This document shows positions 24,646 to 32,532 of a DNA stretch of 64,000 nt, one piece after another. How positions within the stretch are numbered: the first letter of the stretch is position 1; every line of letters begins with the position of its first letter. The stretch is from Aculops lycopersici (Eukaryota; Arthropoda; Arachnida; Trombidiformes; Eriophyidae): NCBI GenBank assembly GCA_015350385.1, contig WNKI01000002.1, forward strand, positions 5,388,636 to 5,452,635, given 5' to 3'. Under the pieces are notes generated by a model, which was given only the letters and a program-made list of their open reading frames with translations, was not told the DNA's origin and made no database searches. The position numbers and the translations under genes are program-made.

Positions 24646-27600
24646 CTAATTATTGCCACTCGAAACAACCTCGAAAAATCCCTGGCTTCCGGTGCACGGA
24701 TTCAGCCGCGAGCAAGCAACAGAATGCTGAGCTCTCGCCTCCACAGATGGAGGTAGCCGCTTCATATCATTAGGCTCAATGTCACTAGGCGTCGTTTGTC
24801 GTATTATAATTGCTCGCTTCCGTTCCAATCGCTCGCTCTGTTCAACAGAAGGACTGTAGGTAAACATCTCGCGCTTTTTTTGCTTCAGAAACACTTGTCC
24901 TCTGCTGTTAATGGCGTCACTGCTAAAGGGTCTGTGATCATCAAATTTCCTGGTATCAACAAGCGCAGGTGTCACTGTGGTCAAATCCTCGTCGTATTTC
25001 ACATTTAGATTCGCCTCTTCATCAGACCTTCCCGCAATTTTATCCTTGGATTTTGCTCTGGATTGAAGTTGTTCATCCAATGGAATCTCATTGGCTACCT
25101 CCATCCTCGGCGGTTTCTGTGGCTCAATCTGACTCATCCGATGGTAACGATTAGCTTGCTCCATAATGTTACCCAATGGTTGCGCCATTTGCGATGGCAT
25201 CATGCGCATCACCTGTCTTTGGCTCGCATTTGGAGTCAAAGCCAAAGATCTGAGCTCCAATGAGCCAAGTTGCCAATTAAAGCCCATGGTTTCACTCGGA
25301 ACATGCGTAGATCTTTTATTTGATTCCAGCTGCTTGATTTCCGTCGTTTCCATGAGCTGATTTTGGCTACGAGTTGACATCACCTGGTCCACCTCAACAG
25401 GTTGCTGAGTGGTAGGTGGTGTGCGGCTTTCCGCGGCAAAGTTGGTGCTTGTTGTGGACACAAGCGGGGAACTGGTGGTGCTGGTTGTTGTTGTTGTTGT
25501 TGCTGCTGCTGATGATGATGATGTTGATAACTCATTCACTCTAGACCCCTTGAAATCACCTGTTTTCGTACCTGTCTCTGGCTCATCTCTGCTCGCTTCA
25601 AGTGCACGAAGATGAGTGGCCGCGTATTGGGTGTATGGCGCGCGAAGGCGACCGGAAGCTGGACTCTGGTTGCCTCCCTTAGTTCCTCCAGAATGATAGT
25701 TTTGATTCGAGTGATGGTGGTACTGAGTGCCGCCACTTGACGACGAGACACTCGATTTGGTGTCAAACAATTGGCCAGCTAGATGGTCTCTCTCCTGTTG
25801 CCTCTCTATTGTGTTTGCTCGTTGACCTGTGTTGAGGTCAAACTCCGAGGATAAGATTAGTGACGAGCCATTAAATCTATTGCTGGAGGTGGGTGAATCA
25901 CGCTCGTTACTCTCGCCACCAAGATTTGTGCCACCTGTATTTTGTCTACTTATTTCGGAATCAGCCCCACCAGTTGTCGAGCCACCTCTTGGATTCAAAT
26001 CAAACTCTTGCCCTTGTCTCTCCTTTGGCGACGACAACTTTGAACTCCCTAGCGAATTGAGATTAGATTCAAAGGGAGACCTAGCCACCGTCACTAGCTC
26101 ACCTGTCCTCGGGTAGTCAAACGACCCACGAGTCAACGAGTTGTAGGTGCCCAAAATGCTCAAGCCTCGCGAGCGTTCAATTGACAATAGTGGCGTGTCA
26201 GGGTGACGAAGGTGCTGGTTGTCGTAGGACAGTTTGTTTCGCTCACTAATACTACCTTGAACACTAAGCGGCCGATCATACAACAACCGGAAGGCGCTTG
26301 AGTCCGATCGTCGACTTCCGGCGGCCAGAGGATTGTAAAGTAGGGGTTTGCGAGCTTGAGGCGTCTGAATTAAGGGTGATATTGGTGGAATCAGATCGAA
26401 TTGCGAAGAAATTGATAACGGACTGCGCAAGCCACTTGTTGAGTCCAATTCAACATGTTGTTGCGTCTGGCCACCACTCGAATATGAGTTTTGTCCCCAA
26501 CTATTAACATTGTTTGGCCTTGCATTCAAATTTACTCCTCTCGCTTCCTGCTCTGCATTATTGCCTTTGTCTGACCACGAAATACTTGGCTCCAATTGAA
26601 GTTGATTAAGTTGCAACGTTGGCTTAATGCTCCCAAATGTCGCTTGTGGTAGAGTGAAATTATTGCTGCTTATGTCACCGAGCGGGTGGTTGTAGTTTCT
26701 AATGGCATTAAACCTGTTGATCAAGTCGCCCGTAGACTCACTTCCTGTTCCATATCTTGAAGCCAACAGAGGAGCTGGTGCACTCGGCGTGCTGGTTGGA
26801 CTGGTAGTTGTGGTCTTTTTAGCTATTCCCGTTGTCACCGATTCACCAGGTGAACCCGAATAATCGCTTACATTTAAACGACTGTTCAAGTTTGTATTCA
26901 CACTCAGAGCTCTCAATCTCGAGAGCTCAATCTTGGCCTTCAACGAGGAGGGCCAATCAGATGCACCACCAGTTGAGCCAGTGAAAGTGGATCGAGTTGT
27001 TGGTATTACTGGCTTCACATAGGCACTGTTCAATAGATTTCCATACTCAGTCTTTGCAAATTGAATGTTTGCCGGTCCTGTAATTATGGGATTCGCATTT
27101 ATAACCACATTAGACGGATTCTGGTTGGCCGTTCCAGGTTCACTTGTCCTGATGAAAGCTCTAAATCCATGATCATCAGCCACGTAGTCAACGTGACGGT
27201 AAATTCCATCCGGTAGCACGTAACCATAACTTCCTGTCAAAAATTGGCCATCACCGACCTCCTGTCTATACTGTTCACTTAATCCATTAGTTCCCTTAAT
27301 GTCGTAGGCAAACTTGTAAGGTTGCAATGGTTGAGGTGAATGGTCTAAGAACCAAGGATCCTCATTGCGTCTCATCGACGACGAGCTCGATTGGTCCACC
27401 TGTCGCTTTCCCTTCGTTCTATTGGTGGTTTGTTGGTGTTGTTGCTGTTGTTGATTCTGGTCAAGTTTTGGCAGCTGAACTAACTTGGCGGATTTTAGGC
27501 GCTTCACGGTGGATTTTGGAGCCGTGCTCGCGACGGTGGCCACAGGTGGTTTGTTTGATAGTTTTGGATTTGTTTGTAAATTTGCATCTTGCCCAATTGA

Positions 27601-27684
27601 CTCACTTGCTATCACGATGACGAGCCATAGAATACTCCAAACAACCAGTTGGCTAGCAGTATGAATCCTACTGATGCTTTGCAT
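24646..27684 (-). CDS. Large cuticle-type protein with Rebers-Riddiford chitin-binding domain
   Basis: About 1012 residues in one exon. The N-terminus (MQSISRIHTASQ, then a hydrophobic core VVWSILWLVIVIAS) is a signal peptide. A Lys-Arg-rich stretch ending GKRQVD, possibly a furin-type site, precedes the domain. The RR/chitin_bind_4 domain lies at about residues 122-182, from PYKFAYDIKG through GSYGYVLPDGIYRHVDYVAD to HGFRAFIR; the G-x-Y-x-x-x-x-P-D-G-x-x-x-x-V-x-Y core is typical of arthropod cuticle proteins. The remaining 830 residues are low-complexity Ser/Thr/Asn/Gln/Arg, with a Thr/Ser run near 25490-25530. The last 60 residues look more ordered and hold two Cys (SVACSRLNPCT). The domain predicts chitin binding in extracellular cuticle. 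An in-frame Met at 27732 would add 16 residues, but it lies too close to the TATA element and would spoil the signal peptide, so I prefer 27684. The length is far above that of ordinary RR proteins, which are usually a few hundred residues or fewer. Confidence 0.88.
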   Translation of the reverse strand: MQSISRIHTASQLVVWSILWLVIVIASESIGQDANLQTNPKLSNKPPVATVASTAPKSTVKRLKSAKLVQLPKLDQNQQQQQHQQTTNRTKGKRQVDQSSSSSMRRNEDPWFLDHSPQPLQPYKFAYDIKGTNGLSEQYRQEVGDGQFLTGSYGYVLPDGIYRHVDYVADDHGFRAFIRTSEPGTANQNPSNVVINANPIITGPANIQFAKTEYGNLLNSAYVKPVIPTTRSTFTGSTGGASDWPSSLKAKIELSRLRALSVNTNLNSRLNVSDYSGSPGESVTTGIAKKTTTTSPTSTPSAPAPLLASRYGTGSESTGDLINRFNAIRNYNHPLGDISSNNFTLPQATFGSIKPTLQLNQLQLEPSISWSDKGNNAEQEARGVNLNARPNNVNSWGQNSYSSGGQTQQHVELDSTSGLRSPLSISSQFDLIPPISPLIQTPQARKPLLYNPLAAGSRRSDSSAFRLLYDRPLSVQGSISERNKLSYDNQHLRHPDTPLLSIERSRGLSILGTYNSLTRGSFDYPRTGELVTVARSPFESNLNSLGSSKLSSPKERQGQEFDLNPRGGSTTGGADSEISRQNTGGTNLGGESNERDSPTSSNRFNGSSLILSSEFDLNTGQRANTIERQQERDHLAGQLFDTKSSVSSSSGGTQYHHHSNQNYHSGGTKGGNQSPASGRLRAPYTQYAATHLRALEASRDEPETGTKTGDFKGSRVNELSTSSSSAAATTTTTTSTTSSPLVSTTSTNFAAESRTPPTTQQPVEVDQVMSTRSQNQLMETTEIKQLESNKRSTHVPSETMGFNWQLGSLELRSLALTPNASQRQVMRMMPSQMAQPLGNIMEQANRYHRMSQIEPQKPPRMEVANEIPLDEQLQSRAKSKDKIAGRSDEEANLNVKYDEDLTTVTPALVDTRKFDDHRPFSSDAINSRGQVFLKQKKREMFTYSPSVEQSERLERKRAIIIRQTTPSDIEPNDMKRLPPSVEARAQHSVACSRLNPCTGSQGFFEVVSSGNN

Positions 27685-27740
27685 CTTGGCTTCAAGATTT
27701 GATCCTCCACAAATCGACTTGACTTTCCTCACAACTTTGG

Positions 27741-27746
27741 TTTATA
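27741..27746 (-). promoter_or_regulatory. Candidate TATA box for the cuticle-type gene
   Basis: TATAAA on the minus strand. A start 25-30 nt downstream falls near 27715, upstream of the ATG at 27684 but downstream of the alternative ATG at 27732. This supports 27684 as the translation start. Confidence 0.5.
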
Positions 27747-28439
27747 CTTTACTCTTGCTCGTCATTCGAGCAAATGACTCGGTCAATTAGTCGGCAAGAC
27801 ACGAACTAAATTTCTCTACTCAGACACAAACATTAAGATGAAGCGGAAACTATTAAGTCTGGTGTAGAGAGAATTGAAAAGGAAGGAATATTAAACAAAT
27901 TAATGAGCTAATGGCAATTCTTTTGATGATCGACTTGGCACGCAACAACAACAACTTGCACAAGTGGCTCGTGCTATGCTGTTACTCTGACGCGAGTTCT
28001 TAGTTCCGACAGGTGAAAATTGTCACCTTTGAGTGTGGCTCAGACCGCTGACAATTAGACTAAACATGAAGTAGGCAATAGAATGTGCTAAAGCAAGCAA
28101 CAGGTCGTCGTCGTAGCACAATAATTGACGATCTACTAGACAATTCAAAGTATTAAGCATAGAGATAGTTGGCAAGACCTTGATTTGAGCCTCGAAATTT
28201 TGGTACCAGTTGGGCGGAGACTTGGTGGTGGCCCCTCTGGTGTATGGTCTCGTCCAGACCACGGGCTGCGCTGTTTCTTTGGGCATTGTTGTTGCTATGT
28301 TCATCTGGATATTTTGAATGGATAAAGTGAGAGTCAACGGTAGCGAACAGCAGTTACGAGTGCCTCACGGTGGACTAGATTTTTGTCGTCGTTGTCGTCA
28401 GCTCTATTCTCGGCCAAGGCTTTTCTGTAGCAACTTCAC
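27747..28439. other. Intergenic between the cuticle gene and the Imp 5' region
   Basis: Upstream region of the minus-strand cuticle gene. A minus-strand frame (28023-28337) is open for 104 codons but shows no domain, and I do not call it. Nothing else is identified. Confidence 0.4.
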
Positions 28440-28508
28440 CTGGAGCTCGGCGCTGAATGTATGTATTGAGCCGCTAATTTGCATATGAATTGCATAAGTT
28501 AGGCGCAG
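28440..28508 (+). other. Possible 5' untranslated exon end for the Imp gene
   Basis: A strong donor (GGCGCAG|GTAAGTT) ends at 28508 and could splice to the acceptor at 29869 (CTTCATCCAG|ATAGCC). Joined in phase, the upstream sequence has a stop (TAG), which leaves ATG 29897 as the first in-frame start. The exon start at 28440 is only nominal. Confidence 0.3.
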
Positions 28509-29869
28509 GTAAGTTACGCGTTGGAATAATTGAAATCTCCTCCCCCTTAGAGTGGCGCCCACTTGTCAAACAAACAGGCATTCACTCTTAGAAATACATA
28601 CAAGAGGCTGAGGTCCTGAAAACATTTGCGAGCTTACCGAAAAGGTAAGGGTGATTTACGTAGCCGGCTAGTGTGAGGAATCAACCAGATTAACTCGCCC
28701 TCTCTTTAGATGGACCTTGAAAATTTAGTGGCGACAATCAAACAACAAGTGGCTGGTTCCGCATTCAGCTAGATTGTATCTGATTTGTGGAGGTTCTTTG
28801 CTAGAGAGAGAGAGAGGTACAGGTGGTTGCAGCTAGCCAAAAAGCGGAACTAGATTCTCATGGCCACTGAAAGCTAAATAGCAATGTCGTCGTCCGCTGC
28901 ACGCGCAACTCATTGTTTGGTTTACCTGTTGCGGTTTTTTAACTCACAATTCTCACAGGTAATGAAAGTAGTCAATTGTAGACATAAATCCAATTTGTTT
29001 TTACCCACTTTGATCTCAACCGAGACTCACTGACTTTCCACTGTCACGTTCAATTAGTTTCTTTCTGCTTTGTTCTCTTCAGACATCAAAAGTGTTTCGT
29101 GTTGTCGCCAAGCGCTAGCTAGTAACGGCAACTGCGACCGCACCCGCAAAAGTTCCACTTAGACCATCGCGCCCAACTTGCCGGCTCGATAATTAATTGA
29201 GTCATCGCGTGACCAGGAACTTTGCTTGCCCGTGTTCCCAGTTTATTTTTCTCAATATTCAAGCACTCAGTAGTTTAATTTCAGCATCAAACTACTTTTT
29301 AGCTCGACAGACTTTATAGTAAGTTGGACGGAAGTAAGAAGATAACAAATAAAGTGGGTAACAGGTTAACAATATCGTTTCCCTCCTTCCGCAAGGTGCA
29401 AGCCAAAAATTAGTTTAAATTTTCGCGCCATAAATGTCAGAGTGCTGCCGCAGCAGAGTGTCCAACAAAACGGCAGCATCAATACAGATGAGCCCAATGC
29501 CAGCAGTAGAGGCAGATGCAGTCGAAATGGGAATGCCATTGTGGCCAGTGGCCAGTGGCAAAAATTGCACTGACTGCGGCGAGCAATGCGGATTTTGTAG
29601 AGGAATGTGGTCTGGCACTCGCTGGCATGGCAGCAAATATGCAACTCGCTGCGTATATAAGATTTTTCAACTTCAAACTGTATATATTTTGCTCCCTGAC
29701 TGGTATCCCTCGCGCAACTCATCTGCTGCCACTACGGTTTCATCGCTCGCTCCTGCTGCTTGAACTGCAATGCAGACTGTCGTCTTTAGTACCCATCTGA
29801 ATCTGAAAATTTGGACTAACTCGCAAACTTCACGAGAATTTCCCTGTATTGATTGACTTCATCCAGATA
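28509..29869 (+). other. Probable first intron or upstream region of the Imp gene
   Basis: About 1.36 kb without a convincing coding frame. Frames at 29366-29722 (minus) and 29434-29763 (plus) overlap on opposite strands and look like chance. A short (GA)n lies near 28804-28816. Confidence 0.35.
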
Positions 29870-29896
29870 GCCAAAGAGACACTAGAAGTCTTGAAA

Positions 29897-32176
29897 ATGA
29901 TACGCCAGTCGAATAGAATATTAGGAATGAATTCAACAACAAACCGAAACAATATTAACAACAATAATAATAATAATAGTAATAATAATAATTCTCCCAA
30001 CAACATGAACTGGGAAGAGCGACCAACTGGCATGAACTCGAGAAAGGATACATCTCACCTCTTGTCGCATGGAGCCCATCAGCACCATGCCGCAGGCAAT
30101 CACTTTATTAGACCACAGGTAGGCGTACCACTTAATCTGCATGATTCTCATGGTAGCCCAGATTTGCCACTACGCATCCTCGTCAAGAGTGATATGGTTG
30201 GTGCTATCATCGGCCGATCAGGCGGGACAATCAGACAAATAACGCAACAAACGAAGGCGCGAATTGATGTGCATCGTGAGGATCCATTGATACAACAGGA
30301 TAAAGTTATAACCATTAGTGGATCACCCAAGAGCTGTTCAGATGCTTGCTTCAAAATAGTTGAAATTATCCAGAAAGAGCATGCACAAGCAACGAACAAC
30401 AATAACGAGTTTGTCGCCGATAATCAATATGATGCTTCACATAACAAGCAGTTCGGCAACTACGAGTCCGACTCCGATCCAGAGATAACTTTGAAAATCT
30501 TAGCCCACAACGATCTCATCGGTCGACTCATTGGTCGGAAGGGAGCATCAATTAAGGATATTATGGAGAAAACATCAACAACGATCAAGATCTCGGCAAA
30601 CTGTCTAACTGACGCAACTAGCGAACACACAATCACAGTTGTCGGCCGTCTAGACCAAGTACGCCAAGCTGAAAGTTCAATATCAACAAAATTGAGAGCA
30701 GCCTATGTGGCCGATATCAATAGCACCCTACAAACAATTAACAAGTCACCTTATTTATTCAACAGTGTTCCAAACTCCTACATGTCTGGCCCATATTCGC
30801 ATTCAAGCTCTGTTCTATCCTCACTTGTTGGGGCTAGTCATCAAGCTAGCGGTGGCTCGCGTGGCTCGCATCACCATTTGCCTCACCATCATCCTCAAAA
30901 TCCTCTTTACCCAACTCCAGGCTTCATGCCACTTTACCCTAGTATGCCGCTTCAAGCTCCAGGCTTGTTAGGCTATAATCCTATGCTAGGCGGCGGTGGC
31001 GAGTTCGAAAAAGAAACTGTCAACATATACATACCAGATAGTATGGTAGGTGCAATTATTGGCAAGTCGGGATCTGCAATCAAGGAAATGATCAGCACCT
31101 CAGGGGCAAGCATTAAAGTGGCCGCTTCAGCTCCACCAACAGCTTCATCACAATCCAAGCAGCCGGATGATGGTAGTGTTTTGAGAAGTAGCAATTCAAG
31201 CAGCAAAGCTGATAATAACAAGCATCATGATTCCAAAGAGAAAGACTCCCTTGTTGAACAACGGGAGTCAGGTAAAGAACTCGAACAAAATCAGCTTGAG
31301 CTAACTGCGAACAAGTCCGTCCAAGGAACGACACCAAATTTGGAGTCGAATCAACCGACAACAGATGCCTCCACCACAACAATAGTAACGAATCCCCAAC
31401 AACAATATGCCACCAGACAAAGTCACCCTAATCCGAGAAACTCTTCGCATATCAACAATATGGAAATGAGAAAGGTGACCATCGTAGGCTCACCTGAGTC
31501 CCAATGCACGGCTCAATATTTGATATACCGCAAGATTTCCATTGAAAGCGGAAAGAGTGATATCAGTTTAATGGTTGAAATCCGGGTTCCTTCACAGTAT
31601 GTTGGCAAGATAATTGGCAAGGGAGGCAACACCGTTAAGCAATTGCAAGCACAAACTAGAACGACCATTCGATTACCTGACGAGAAACCTCCTCAGCAGC
31701 AACAAGCAGTATCTCCAGTTGAAAATGGCAATTCAGTCCCTCCAGCTGATGATACTACTTCATCTGAGCCAGCTTCTGAAACATATGTACAAATTACAGG
31801 AGATTTTCAAGGTGCACAGATGGCTCAAAGACATATCAGGCATATGGTTCGAGAGAGTCAGACTTCAGCCTTTCGTCAATCTAAAGCTCACCAAACTAAA
31901 TCGAATGGAGGAGGTATAAGCAAAACGAGCGGCCAAGTTGATGGTGGTTCAAACCACCATGATAAATCCCAGGAAATCACTAGCAAGAGCGATTCCAATT
32001 TCCAGAGTCAAGGCGATATTCTGATCGACGGCAAGTCATCCAGTTTGGAGGCTGTAAATGGAGCGAAAGCTCAACAAGAGGAATTGTCGCCGTCCATAAC
32101 TCAGAGGCAGCCTCAGGATTTAGCCGCCAACGAATCTCTTAAACAACAAATAGATTGCCCTCCATCAGAAGCCTAG
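29897..32176 (+). CDS. Imp: IGF2BP/Imp-like mRNA-binding protein with four KH domains
   Basis: RNA-binding protein of the IGF2BP (Imp/VICKZ) family, which governs localisation, stability and translation of target mRNAs in cytoplasmic granules. It is 759 residues from ATG 29897. KH1 starts near 30164 (GAIIGRSGGTIRQITQQT, then IDVHRE as in IGF2BP KH1). KH2 starts near 30478 (GRLIGRKGASIKDI), KH3 near 31015 (GAIIGKSGSAIKEM) and KH4 near 31575 (GKIIGKGGNTVKQL). All four GxxG loops are intact. The two N-terminal RRMs of vertebrate IGF2BPs are absent from this frame, as in Drosophila Imp. The N-terminus is an Asn-rich run, and KH2 and KH3 are joined by a His/Pro/Gly-rich linker. Odd points are the large inserts in the variable loops of KH3 (about 110 residues, 31134-31465) and KH4 (about 35-40 residues). 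The open frame extends upstream to 29849 only through a TTG; an acceptor at 29869 suggests the coding exon begins at 29870. Further 5' coding exons are not excluded. Confidence 0.9.
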   Translation: MIRQSNRILGMNSTTNRNNINNNNNNNSNNNNSPNNMNWEERPTGMNSRKDTSHLLSHGAHQHHAAGNHFIRPQVGVPLNLHDSHGSPDLPLRILVKSDMVGAIIGRSGGTIRQITQQTKARIDVHREDPLIQQDKVITISGSPKSCSDACFKIVEIIQKEHAQATNNNNEFVADNQYDASHNKQFGNYESDSDPEITLKILAHNDLIGRLIGRKGASIKDIMEKTSTTIKISANCLTDATSEHTITVVGRLDQVRQAESSISTKLRAAYVADINSTLQTINKSPYLFNSVPNSYMSGPYSHSSSVLSSLVGASHQASGGSRGSHHHLPHHHPQNPLYPTPGFMPLYPSMPLQAPGLLGYNPMLGGGGEFEKETVNIYIPDSMVGAIIGKSGSAIKEMISTSGASIKVAASAPPTASSQSKQPDDGSVLRSSNSSSKADNNKHHDSKEKDSLVEQRESGKELEQNQLELTANKSVQGTTPNLESNQPTTDASTTTIVTNPQQQYATRQSHPNPRNSSHINNMEMRKVTIVGSPESQCTAQYLIYRKISIESGKSDISLMVEIRVPSQYVGKIIGKGGNTVKQLQAQTRTTIRLPDEKPPQQQQAVSPVENGNSVPPADDTTSSEPASETYVQITGDFQGAQMAQRHIRHMVRESQTSAFRQSKAHQTKSNGGGISKTSGQVDGGSNHHDKSQEITSKSDSNFQSQGDILIDGKSSSLEAVNGAKAQQEELSPSITQRQPQDLAANESLKQQIDCPPSEA

Positions 32177-32532
32177 TAATAGAATTGGTGTTAGTTTTGT
32201 AAGATTTTGGTCATCGTCAGGTATGCCAGCAACAGAAATCGATAAGATCAAAGCATATAGGGATTATATTAAAGTTTTTATCCTATTTATTAAGATTACA
32301 TACATCACAAACCTTTTTTCATTTACACCTGATCTAGTCGTAACTCGATTGACGTTCGCCACTCAAATCTCACGCTCTCGTTTCATTGTGCACGAGGTAA
32401 ACAAAACCAAACAGCTGACATTTTCAGAAAATGCCTTTTTTATAACATCTCAAAACCAACCACTACCTTTCTAGCTCGATTTCTCATTATTTTATTCTGA
32501 TCTATTGATATAGATTGGAACAGTATAACACC
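32177..32532. other. Intergenic between Imp and VPS34
   Basis: 356 bp. It probably holds the Imp 3' untranslated region (an ATTAAA-type signal near 32268) and the VPS34 promoter and leader. The plus-strand frame 32223-32474 has no domain. Confidence 0.4.

Noticed and set aside
24796..26507. Plus-strand frames opposite the cuticle-type gene
   Set aside because: Shadows of the real minus-strand coding sequence; no independent signals.
28023..28337. 104-codon minus-strand frame upstream of the cuticle gene
   Set aside because: No signal peptide or domain; the cuticle gene has its own TATA and start downstream, so this is not needed as a first exon.
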